Part shown: positions 1-10,750 of the stretch, piece after piece
How the letters are laid out: every line of letters starts with the position of its first letter
Position numbering within the stretch: the first letter of the stretch is position 1
Source: Prosopocoilus inquinatus
Lineage: Eukaryota > Arthropoda > Insecta > Coleoptera > Lucanidae
Reading direction: 5' to 3'
DNA length: 64,000 bases
Assembly (NCBI GenBank): GCA_036172665.1
Contig: CM069873.1
Coordinates: 45,664,001 to 45,728,000, forward strand
The notes under the pieces: generated by a model
The model's database searches: none
What the model was told of the DNA's origin: nothing
The model's input: only the letters and a program-made list of their open reading frames with translations
Program-made: the position numbers and the translations under genes

Positions 1-54
1 ATGTGAGATACGAAATTTTCGGACGCAGCAAAAGCTGGAAATAGTTTTAAACGA

Positions 55-76
55 AACAACACGCATTAGCGTTGTT
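55..76. promoter_or_regulatory. Conserved short inverted repeat, shown in monomer 1
   Basis: The arms AACAA-CGC and GCG-TTGTT flank an ATTA loop, with a two-base CA bulge in the left arm, giving an eight-pair potential stem. The arrangement recurs in almost every monomer. Common variants are cgtattagcg (T opposite G at the loop-closing pair) and cgtattaacg (T-A, pairing restored, for example at 11390-11399). Others break the stem: gcattaggg, gcattaccg and cgcattaacg. It could act as a cruciform, a protein-binding dyad or an RNA hairpin in satellite transcripts. No function is shown by the sequence. Confidence 0.45.
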
Positions 77-82
77 CCTGTG

Positions 83-193
83 ATGTATCTAATCGATCCT
101 TATTTATCTATCATGTTATTTGACGTTTCGATGGACTCTAGTAACTCTGATGTAAGATACGAAGTTCTTGGGCGCAGCAGGAGCTGGAAATAG
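83..193 (+). other. 36-codon open frame recurring in most monomers (probably non-coding)
   Basis: From the ATG of gtgatgtatct to the TAG of ggaaatag there are 36 sense codons in a standard monomer (peptide starting MYLIDPY and, in the common form, ending SRSWK). The next monomer is in a different frame because 149 is not divisible by three. Several subfamilies break the frame: gcagctgaagc gives an early TGA, gatccttagttagc gives TAG just after the start, and gagataaaaag gives TAA. These breaks are duplicated along with their neighbours, which argues against selection for a peptide. It is noted only because it explains the longer chance ORFs. Confidence 0.3.
126..142 (+). promoter_or_regulatory. 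CENP-B-box-like stretch, shown in monomer 1
   Basis: TTTCGATGGACTCTAGT shares 11 of 17 positions with the mammalian CENP-B box consensus YTTCGTTGGAARCGGGA. It has 7 of the 9 core bases of nTTCGnnnnAnnCGGGn: TTCG, the central A, and the first and last bases of CGGG. Many monomers instead read tttggatgg, which destroys the TTCG core, so candidate-positive and candidate-negative monomers are interspersed. The CGGG half is poor everywhere (CTAG or CCAG), so chance similarity is quite possible. Confidence 0.25.
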
Positions 194-2831
194 TTTTAAA
201 CGAAGCAACACGTATTAGCGTTGTTCCTGTGATGTATCTAATCGATCCTTACTTAGCTACTATGTTATTTGAAGTTTCGATGGACTCCAGTAACTCTAAT
301 GTGAGATACGAAATTCTCGGACGCAGCAGAAGCTGGAAATAGTTTTAAACGAAACAACACGCATTAGCGTTGTTCCTGTGATGAATGTAATCGATCCTTA
401 CTCATCTATCATGTTATTTGACGTTTGGATGGGCTCCAGTAACTCTGAAGTGAGATACGAAGTTCTCGGACGCAGCTGAAGTTGAAAATAGTTTTAAACG
501 ATACAACACGCATTAGCGTTGTTCCTGTGATGTATCTAATCGATCCTTACTCATCTATCATGTTATTTGGCGTTTCGATGGACTCCAGTAACTTTGATGT
601 AAGATACGAAGTTCTCGGACGCAGCTGAAGCTAGAAATAGTTTTAAACGAAATAACACGCATTAGCGTTGTTCCTGTGCTGTGTCTAATCGATCCTTACT
701 CATCTATCATGTTATTTGGCGTTTCGATGGAATCCAGTAACTTTGATGTGAGATATGAAGTTCTCGGACGCAGCTGAAGCTAGAAATAGTTTTAAACGAA
801 ACAACACGCATTAGCGTTGTTCCTGTGATGAATGTAATCGATCCTTACTCATCTATCATGTTATTTGACGTTTGGATGGGCTCCAGTAACTCTGAAGTGA
901 GATACGAAGTTCTCGGACGCAGCTGAAGCTAGAAATAGTTTTAAACGAAACAACACGCATTAGCGTTGTTCCTGTGATGAATGTAATCGATCCTTACTCA
1001 TCTATCATGTTATTTGACGTTTCGATGGACTCTAGTAACTCTGATGTAAGATACGAAGTTCTCGGACGCAGCAGAAGCGGGAAATAGTTTTGAACGAAAC
1101 AACACGCATTAGCGTTGTTCCTGTGATGTATCTAATCGATCCTTACTCATCTATCATGTTATTTGACGTTTCGATGGACTCTAGTAACTCTGATGTGAGA
1201 TACGAAGTTTTTGGACGCAGCAGGAGCTGGAAATAGTTTTAAACGAAACAACACGCATTAGCGTTGTTCCTGTGATGTATCTAATCGATCCTTACTCATC
1301 TATCATGTTATTTGACGTTTGGATGGACTCTAGTAACTCTGATGTGAGATACAAAGCTTTTGGACGCAGCAGGAGCTGGAAATAGTTTTAAACGAAACAG
1401 CACGCATTAGCGTTGTTCCTGTGATGTATCTAATCGATCCTTATTTATCTATCATGTTATTTGACGTTTCGATGGACTCTAGTAACTCTGATGTAAGTTA
1501 CGAAGTTTTTGGGCGCAGCAGGAGCGGGAAATAGTTTTAAACGAAGCAACAAGTATTAGCGTTGTTGCTGTGATGTATCTAATCGATCCTTACTTAGCTA
1601 CTATGTTATTTCACGTTTCGATGGACTCCAGTAACTCTAATGTGAGATACGAAATTTTCGGACGCAGCAGAAGCTGGAAATAGTTTTAAACGAAACAACA
1701 CCCATTAGCGTTGTTCCTGTGATGTATCTAATCGATCCTTATTTATCTATCATGTTATTTGACGTTTCGATGGACTCTAGTAACTCTGATGTGAGGTACG
1801 AAGTTTTTGGGCGCAGCAGGAGCTCTAAATAGTTTTAAACGAAGCAACACGCATTAGCGTTGTTCCTGTGATGTATCTAATCGATCCTTACTCATCTATC
1901 ATGTTATTTGGCGTTTCGATGGACTCCAGTAACTCTGATGTGAGATACAAAGTTTTCGGACGCAGCAGAAGCTGGAAATAGTTTTGAACGAAACAACACG
2001 TATTAGCGTTGTTCCTGTGATGTATCTAATCGATCCTTACTTAGCTACTATGTTATTTGACGTTTCGATATACTCTAGTAACTCTGATGTGAGATACGAA
2101 GTTTTCGGACGCAGCAGAAGCTGGAAATAGTTTTGAACGAAACAACACGTATTGGCGTTGTTCCTGTGATGTATCTAATCGATCCTTACTTAGCTACTAT
2201 GTTATTTGAAGTTTCGATGGACTCCAGTAACTCTAATGTGAGATACGAAATTTTCGGACGCAGCAGAAGCTGGAAATAGTTTTAAACGAAACAACACGCA
2301 TTAGCGTTGTTCCTGTGATGTATCTAATCGATCCTTATTTATCTATCATGTTATTTGACGTTTCGATGGACTCTAGTAACTCTGATGTGAGATACGAAGT
2401 TTTTGGACGCAGCAGGAGCTGGAAATAGTTTTAAACGAAACAACACGCATTAGCGTTGTTCCTGTGATGTATCTAATCGATCCTTACTCATCTATCATGT
2501 TATTTGACGTTTGGATGGACTCTAGTAACTCTGATGTGAGATACGAAGTTTTTAGACGCAGCAGGAGCTGGAAATAGTTTTAAACGAAACAACACGCATT
2601 TGCGTTGTTCCTGTGATGTATCTAATCGATCCTTATTTATCTATCATGTTATTTGACGTTTCGATGGACTCTAGTAACTCTGATGTAAGATACGAAGTTC
2701 TTGGGCGCAGCAGGAGCTGGAAATAGTTTTAAACGAAGCAACACGTATTAGCGTTGTTCCTGTGATGTATCTAATCGATCTTTACTTAGCTACTATGTTA
2801 TTTGACGTTTCGATGGACTCCAGTAACTCTA

Positions 2832-4521
2832 ATGTGAGATACGAAATTTTCGGACGCAGCAAAAGCTGGAAATAGTTTTAAACGAAACAACACGCATTAG
2901 CGTTGTTCCTGTGATGTATCTAATCGATCCTTATTTATCTATCATGTTATTTGACGTTTCGATGGACTCTAGTAACTCTGATGTAAGATACGAAGTTCTT
3001 GGGCGCAGCAGGAGCTGGAAATAGTTTTAAACGAAGCAACACGTATTAGCGTTGTTCCTGTGATGTATCTAATCGATCCTTACTTAGCTACTATGTTATT
3101 TGACGTTTCGATGGACTCCAGTAACTCTAATGTGAGATACGAAATTCTCGGACGCAGCAGAAGCTGGAAATAGTTTTAAACGAAACAACACGCATTAGCG
3201 TTGTTCCTGTGATGAATGTAATCGATCCTTACTCATCTATCATGTTATTTGACGTTTGGATGGGCTCCAGTAACTCTGAAGTGAGATACGAAGTTCTCGG
3301 ACGCAGCTGAAGCTGAAAATAGTTTTAAACGATACAACACGCATTAGCGTTGTTTCTGTGATGTATCTAATCGATCCTTACTCATCTATCATGTTATTTG
3401 GCGTTTCGATGGACTCCAGTAACTTTGATGTAAGATACGAAGTTCTCGGACGCAGCTGAAGCTAGAAATAGTTTTAAACGAAACAACACGCATTAGCGTT
3501 GTTCCTGTGCTGTGTCTAATCGATACTTACTCATCTATCATGTTATTTGGCGTTTCGATGGAATCCAGTAACTTTGATGTGAGATACGAAGTTCTCGGAC
3601 GCAGCTGAAGCTAGAAATAGTTTTAAACGAAACAACACGCATTAGCGTTGTTCCTGTGATGAATGTAATCGATCCTTACTCATCTATCATGTTATTTGAC
3701 GTTTGGATGGGCTCCAGTAACTCTGAAGTGAGATACGAAGTTCTCGGACGCAGCTGAAGCTAGAAATAGTTTTAAACGAAACAACACGCATTAGCGTTGT
3801 TCCTGTGATGAATGTAATCGATCCTTACTCATCTATCATGTTATTTGACGTTTCGATGGACTCTAGTAACTCTGATGTAAGATACGAAGTTCTCGGACGC
3901 AGCAGAAGCGGGAAATAGTTTTGAACGAAACAACACGCATTAGCGTTGTTCCTGTGATGTATCTAATCGATCCTTACTCATCTATCATGTTATTTGACGT
4001 TTCGATGGACTCTAGTAACTCTGATGTGAGATACGAAGTTTTTGGACGCAGCAGGAGCTGGAAATAGTTTTAAACGAAACAACACGCATTAGCGTTGTTC
4101 CTGTGATGTATCTAATCGATCCTTACTCATCTATCATGTTATTTGACGTTTGGATGGACTCTAGTAACTCTGATGTGAGATACGAAGTTTTTGGACGCAG
4201 CAGGAGCTGGAAATAGTTTTAAACGAAACAGCACGCATTAGCGTTGTTCCTGTGATGTATCTAATCGATCCTTATTTATCTATCATGTTATTTGACGTTT
4301 CGATGGACTCTAGTAACTCTGATGTAAGTTACGAAGTTTTTGGGTGCAGCAGGAGCGGGAAATAGTTTTAAACGAAGCAGCACGTATTAGCGTTGTTGCT
4401 GTGATGTATCTAATCGATCCTTACTTAGCTACTATGTTATTTCACGTTTCGATGGACTCCAGTAACTCTAATGTGAGATACGAAATTTTCGGACGCAGCA
4501 GAAGCTGGAAATAGTTTTAAA
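2832..4521 (+). repeat. 19-monomer duplication, copy B
   Basis: This is the partner of 1-1690. Differences seen by eye are single bases, for example tgtttctgtg versus tgttcctgtg near 3355, gatacttac versus gatccttac near 3525, and tgggtgcagc versus tgggcgcagc near 4344. The same block recurs, with the same rare cagcaaaagctgg tail, at 12699, 22681 and 24022. Confidence 0.85.
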
Positions 4522-4639
4522 CGAAACAACACGCATTAGCGTTGTTCCTGTGATGAATGTAATCGATCCTTACTCATCTATCATGTTATTTGACGTTTGG
4601 ATGGGCTCCAGTAACTCTGAAGTGAGATACGAAGTTCTC

Positions 4640-6876
4640 GGACGCAGCTGTAGCTGAAAATAGTTTTAAACGAAACAACACGCATTAGCGTTGTTCCTGT
4701 GATGTATCTAATCGATCCTTACTCATCTATCATGTTATTTGGCGTTTCGATGGACTCCAGTAACTTTGATGTAAGATACGAAGTTCTCGGACGCAGCTGA
4801 AGCTAGAAATAGTTTTAAACGAAACAACACGCATTAGCGTTATTCCTGTGCTGTGTCTAATCAATCCTTACTCATCTATCATGTTATTTGACGTTTCGAT
4901 GGACTCTAGTAACTCTGATGTGAGATACGAAGTTTTTGGACGCAGCAGGAGCTGGAAATAGTTTTAAACGAAACAACACGCATTAGCGTTGTTCCTGTGA
5001 TGTATCTAATCGATCCTTACTCATCTATCATGTTATTTGACGTTTGGATGGACTCTAGTAACTCTGATGTGAGATACGAAGTTTTTGGACGCAGCAGGAG
5101 CTGGAAATAGTTTTAAACGAAACAGCACGCATTAGCGTTGTTCCTGAGATGTATCTAATCGATCCTTATTTATCTATCATGTTATTTGACGTTTCGATGG
5201 ACTCTAGTAACTCTGATGTAAGTTACGAAGTTTTTGGGCGCAGCAGGAGCGGGAAATAGTTTTAAACGAAGCAGCACGTATTAGCGTTGTTGCTGTGATG
5301 TATCTAATCGATCCTTACTTAGCTACTATGTTATTTCACGTTTCGATGGACTCCAGTAACTCTAATGTGAGATACGAAATTTTCGGACGCAGCAGAAGCT
5401 GGAAATAGTTTTAAACGAAACAACACGCATTAGCGTTGTTCCTGTGATGAATGTAATCGATCCTTACTAACATCTATCATGTTATTTGACGTTTGGATGG
5501 GCTCCAGTAACTCTGAAGTGAGATACGAAGTTCTTGGACGCAGCTGAAGCTAGAAATAGTTTTAAACGAAACAACACGCATTAGCGTTGTTCCTGTGATG
5601 AATGTAATCGATCCTTACTCATCTATCATGTTATTTGACGTTTCGATGGACTCTAGTAACTCTGATGTAAGATACGAAGTTCTCGGACGCAGCAGAAGCG
5701 GGAAATAGTTTTGAACGAAAGAACACGTATTAGCGTTGTTCCTGTGATGTATCTCATCGATCCTTACTTAGCTACTATGTTATTTGACGTTTCGATGGGC
5801 TCCAGTAACTCTAATGTGAGATACGAAATTTTCGGACGCAGCAGAAGCTGGAAATAATTTTAAACGAAACAACACGTATTAGCGTTGTTCCTGTGATGTA
5901 TCTAATCGATCCTTACTCATCTATCATGTTATTTGACGTTTCGATGGACTCTAGTAACTCTGATGTGAGATACGAAGTTTTTGGACGCAGCAGGAGCTGG
6001 AAATAGTTTTAAACGAAACAGCACGCATTAGCGTTGTTCCTGTGATGTATCTAATCGATCCTTATTTATCTATCATGTTATTTGACGTTTCGATGGACTC
6101 TAGTAACTCTGATGTAAGATACGAAGTTTTTGGGCGCAGCAGGAGCTGGAAATAGTTTTAAACGAAGCAACACGTATTAGCGTTGTTGCTGTGATGTATC
6201 TAATCGATCCTTACTTAGCTACCATGTCATTTCACGTTTCGATGGACTCCAGTAACTCTAATGTGAGATACGAAATTTTCGGACGCAGCAGAAGCTGGAA
6301 ATAGTTTTAAACGAAACAACACGCATTAGCGTTGTTCCTGTGATGTATCTAATCGATCCTTATTTATCTATCATGTTATTTGACGTTTCGATGGACTCTA
6401 GTAACTCTGATGTGAGATACGAAGTTTTTGGGCGCAGCAGGAGCTCTAAATAGTTTTAAACGAAACAACACGTGTTAGCGTTGTTCCTGTGATGTATCTA
6501 ATCGATCCTTACTTAGCTACTATGTTATTTGACGTTTCGATGGACTCCAATAACTCTGATGTGAGATACAAAGTTTTCGGACGCAGCAGAAGCTGGAAAT
6601 AGTTTTAAACGAAACAACACGCATTAGGGTTGTTCCTGTGATGTATCTAATCGATCGTTACTCATCTATCATTTTATTTGACGTTTGGATGGACTCCAGT
6701 AACTCTGATGTGAGATACAAAGTTTACGGACGCAGCAGAAGCTGGAAATAGATTTAAACGAAACAACACGCATTACCGTTGTTCCTGTGATGTATCTAAT
6801 CGATCCTTACTCATCTATCATGTTATTTGACGTTTCGATGGACTCTAGTAACTCTGATGTGAGATACGAAGTTTTT
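4640..6876 (+). repeat. 15-monomer tandem duplication, copy A
   Basis: The copy spans 15 monomers (2237 bp including a 2-base insertion). Shared markers with copy B are gtgctgtgtctaatcaatcc, the ttactaacatc insertion, gaacgaaagaacacg, the accatgtcatttcacg monomer and ctctaaatag followed by gtgttagcg. The rare gcagctgtagctg tail appears at the start of both copies (about 4646 and 6883). Confidence 0.9.
5408..5558 (+). repeat. 151-bp monomer (2-base insertion)
   Basis: The normal ccttactcatc reads ccttactaacatc, an extra aa at 5469-5470. The same insertion is present 2237 bases downstream. Confidence 0.9.
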
Positions 6877-9067
6877 GGACGCAGCTGTAGCTGAAAATAG
6901 TTTTAAACGAAACAACACGCATTAGCGTTGTTCCTGTGATGTATCTAATCGATCCTTACTCATCTATCATGTTATTTGGCGTTTCGATGGACTCCAGTAA
7001 CTTTGATGTAAGATACGAAGTTCTCGGACGCAGCTGAAGCTAGAAATAGTTTTAAACGAAACAACACGCATTAGCGTTGTTCCTGTGCTGTGTCTAATCA
7101 ATCCTTACTCATCTATCATGTTATTTGACGTTTCGATGGACTCTAGTAACTCTGATGTGAGATACGAAGTTTTTGGACGCAGCAGGAGCTGGAAATAGTT
7201 TTAAACGAAACAACACGCATTAGCGTTGTTCCTGTGATGTATCTAATCGATCCTTACTCATCTATCATGTTATTTGACGTTTGGATGGACTCTAGTAACT
7301 CTGATGTGAGATACGAAGTTTTTGGACGCAGCAGGAGCTGGAAATAGTTTTAAACGAAACAGCACGCATTAGCGTTGTTCCTGAGATGTATCTAATCGAT
7401 CCTTATTTATCTATCATGTTATTTGACGTTTCGATGGACTCTAGTAACTCTGATGTAAGTTACGAAGTTTTTGGGCGCAGCAGGAGCGGGAAATAGTTTT
7501 AAACGAAGCAGCACGTATTAGCGTTGTTGCTGTGATGTATCTAATCGATCCTTACTTAGCTACTATGTTATTTCACGTTTCGATGGACTCCAGTAACTCT
7601 AATGTGAGATACGAAATTTTCGGACGCAGCAGAAGCTGGAAATAGTTTTAAACGAAACAACACGCATTAGCGTTGTTCCTGTGATGAATGTAATCGATCC
7701 TTACTAACATCTATCATGTTATTTGACGTTTGGATGGGCTCCAGTAACTCTGAAGTGAGATACGAAGTTCTTGGACGCAGCTGAAGCTAGAAATAGTTTT
7801 AAACGAAACAACACGCATTAGCGTTGTTCCTGTGATGAATGTAATCGATCCTTACTCATCTATCATGTTATTTGACGTTTCGATGGACTCTAGTAACTCT
7901 GATGTAAGATACGAAGTTCTCGGACGCAGCAGAAGCGGGAAATAGTTTTGAACGAAAGAACACGTATTAGCGTTGTTCCTGTGATGTATCTCATCGATCC
8001 TTACTTAGCTACTATGTTATTTGACGTTTCGATGGGCTCCAGTAACTCTAATGTGAGATACGAAATTTTCGGACGCAGCAGAAGCTGGAAATAATTTTAA
8101 ACGAAACAACACGTATTAGCGTTGTTCCTGTGATGTATCTAATCGATCCTTACTCATCTATCATGTTATTTGACGTTTCGATGGACTCTAGTAACTCTGA
8201 TGTGAGATACGAAGTTTTTGGACGCAGCAGGAGCTGGAAATAGTTTTAAACGAAACAGCACGCATTAGCGTTGTTCCTGTGATGTATCTAATCGATCCTT
8301 ATTTATCTATCATGTTATTTGACGTTTCGATGGACTCTAGTAACTCTGATGTAAGATACGAAGTTTTTGGGCGCAGCAGGAGCTGGAAATAGTTTTAAAC
8401 GAAGCAACACGTATTAGCGTTGTTGCTGTGATGTATCTAATCGATCCTTACTTAGCTACCATGTCATTTCACGTTTCGATGGACTCCAGTAACTCTAATG
8501 TGAGATACGAAATTTTCGGACGCAGCAGAAGCTGGAAATAGTTTTAAACGAAACAACACGCATTAGCGTTGTTCCTGTGATGTATCTAATCGATCCTTAT
8601 TTATCTATCATGTTATTTGACGTTTCGATGGACTCTAGTAACTCTGATGTGAGATACGAAGTTTTTGGGCGCAGCAGGAGCTCTAAATAGTTTTAAACGA
8701 AACAACACGTGTTAGCGTTGTTCCTGTGATGTATCTAATCGATCCTTACTTAGCTACTATGTTATTTGACGTTTCGATGGACTCCAATAACTCTGATGTG
8801 AGATACAAAGTTTTCGGACGCAGCAGAAGCTGGAAATAGTTTTAAACGAAACAACACGCATTAGGGTTGTTCCTGTGATGTATCTAATCGATCGTTACTC
8901 ATCTATCATTTTATTTGACGTTTGGATGGACTCCAGTAACTCTGATGTGAGATACAAAGTTTACGGACGCAGCAGAAGCTGGAAATAGATTTAAACGAAA
9001 CAACACGCATTACCGTTGTTCCTGTGATGTATCTAATCGATCCTTACTCATCTATCATGTTATTTGG
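6877..9067 (+). repeat. 15-monomer tandem duplication, copy B
   Basis: This copy repeats 4640-6830 at an offset of 2237 (15 x 149 + 2), including the 2-base insertion, so the insertion predates the duplication. The junction near 6870-6885 is chimeric: gaagtttttggacgcagc on the left is joined to the gctgtagctg tail on the right. The copies part near 9067, where ggcgtttcg replaces gacgtttcg. Confidence 0.9.
7645..7795 (+). repeat. 151-bp monomer (duplicate of the 5408 variant)
   Basis: It carries the same ttactaacatc insertion (about 7706-7707), in the second copy of the 15-monomer unit. It marks the insertion as older than that duplication. Confidence 0.9.
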
Positions 9068-9111
9068 CGTTTCGATGGACTCCAGTAACTCTGATGTGAG
9101 ATACGAAGTTT

Positions 9112-10005
9112 TTGGACGCAGCAGAAGCTGGAAATAGTTTTAAACGAAACAACACGTATTAGCGTTGTTCCTGTGATGTATCTAATCGATCCTTACTTAG
9201 CTACTATGTTATTTGACGTTTCGATGGACTCCAGTAACTCTAATGTGAGATACGAAATTTTCGGACGCAGCAGAAGCTGGAAATAGTTTTAAACGAAACA
9301 ACACGTATTAGCGTTGTTCCTGTGATGTATCTAATCGATCCTTACTCATCTATCATGTTATTTGACGTTTCGATGGACTCTAGTAACTCTGATGTGAGAT
9401 ACGAAGTTTTTGGGCGCAGCAGGAGCTCTAAATAGTTTTAAACGAAGCAACACGTATTAGCGTTGTTCCTGTGATGTATCTAATCGATCCTTACTTATCT
9501 ATCATGTTATTTGACGTTTGGATGGACTCCAGTAACTCTGATGTGAGATACAAAGTTTTCGGACGCAGCAGAAGCTGGAAATAGTTTTAAACGAAACAAC
9601 ACGTATTAGCGTTGTTCCTGTGATGTATCTAATCGATCCTTACTCATCTATCATGTTATTTGACGTTTCGATGGACTCTAGTAACTCTGATGTGAGATAC
9701 GAAGTTTTCGGACGCAGCAGAAGCTGGAAATAGTTTTAAACGAAACAACACGCATTAGGGTTGTTCCTGTGATGTATCTAATCGATCGTTACTCATCTAT
9801 CATTTTATTTGACGTTTGGATGGACTCCAGTAACTCTGATGTGAGATACAAAGTTTACGGACGCAGCAGAAGCTGGAAATAGATTTAAACGAAACAACAC
9901 GCATTACCGTTGTTCCTGTGATGTATCTAATCGATCCTTACTCATCTATCATGTTATTTGGCGTTTCGATGGACTCCAGTAACTCTGATGTGAGATACGA
10001 AGTTT
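9112..10005 (+). repeat. 6-monomer duplication unit
   Basis: The agtttacgga / gatttaaac / attaccgttg signature occurs at 8958, 9852 and 10597, that is, 6 then 5 monomers apart. This unit contains one extra monomer (gtattagcg with actcatc and gaagttttcgg, about 9590-9740) that the following unit lacks. Confidence 0.8.
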
Positions 10006-10750
10006 TTGGACGCAGCAGGAGCTGGAAATAGTTTTAAACGAAACAACACGTATTAGCGTTGTTCCTGTGATGTATCTAATCGATCCTTACTTAGCTACTA
10101 TGTTATTTGACGTTTCGATGGACTCCAGTAACTCTAATGTGAGATACGAAATTTTCGGACGCAGCAGAAGCTGGAAATAGTTTTAAACGAAACAACACGT
10201 ATTAGCGTTGTTCCTGTGATGTATCTAATCGATCCTTACTCATCTATCATGTTATTTGACGTTTCGATGGACTCTAGTAACTCTGATGTGAGATACGAAG
10301 TTTTTGGGCGCAGCAGGAGCTCTAAACAGTTTTAAACGAAGCAACACGTATTAGCGTTGTTCCTGTGATGTATCTAATCGATCCTTACTTATCTATCATG
10401 TTATTTGACGTTTGGATGGACTCCAGTAACTCTGATGTGAGATACAAAGTTTTCGGACGCAGCAGAAGCTGGAAATAGTTTTAAACGAAACAACACGCAT
10501 TAGGGTTGTTCCTGTGATGTATCTAATCGATCGTTACTCATCTATCATTTTATTTGACGTTTGGATGGACTCCAGTAACTCTGATGTGAGATACAAAGTT
10601 TACGGACGCAGCAGAAGCTGGAAATAGATTTAAACGAAACAACACGCATTACCGTTGTTCCTGTGATGTATCTAATCGATCCTTACTCATCTATCATGTT
10701 ATTTGGCGTTTCGATGGACTCCAGTAACTCTGATGTGAGATACGAAGTTT
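10006..10750 (+). repeat. 5-monomer version of the preceding unit
   Basis: The order matches 9112-10005 minus one monomer. The same 5-monomer spacing of the agtttacgga signature recurs at 16110/16855 and 18196/18941, so this shorter version is the one that was re-amplified later. A private change is ctctaaacag at about 10322. Confidence 0.8.

Larger units (their letters stand above)
44..192 (+). repeat. Reference monomer (first complete copy)
   Basis: This monomer runs from one gttttaaacg box to the next and is exactly 149 bp. Landmarks in order are: gttttaaac box (44-52), short inverted repeat around ATTA (55-76), gatgtatctaatcgatcc segment with atcgat, a highly variable stretch (here ttatttatctatcatgtt), gacgtttcgatgg, gactctagtaac, gatgtaagatacgaagtt, gggcgcagc, and the closing gagctggaaata. 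A consensus built by hand has 27 C and 32 G in 149 bases (39.6% GC). Main variable sites between monomers are cgcatta/cgtatta, gcg/ggg/ccg/acg before ttgtt, gatgtatct/gatgaatgt/gctgtgtct, actcatc/atttatc/acttagctac, gacg/ggcg/cacg, tttcg/tttgg, ctctag/ctccag/ctccaa, and the tail ggagctgg/gaagctgg/gctgaagctag/ggagctctaa. Confidence 0.97.
1..1690 (+). repeat. 19-monomer duplication, copy A (partial, starts outside window)
   Basis: Bases 1 to about 1690 match 2832 to about 4521 at an offset of 2831 = 19 x 149. Shared rare states include the cagcaaaagctgg tail (30 and 2861), gtgctgtgtctaatcgat and the gaagcgggaaat tails. After about 1690 copy A continues with an acccattagcg monomer, whereas copy B continues with a gatgaatgt monomer. 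Confidence 0.85.

Noticed and set aside
44..192. Monomer as an ancient dimer of about 75 bp
   Set aside because: A weak similarity between tgtgatgtatctaat and tctgatgtgagatac (offset about 68) does not extend, and the halves do not align elsewhere.
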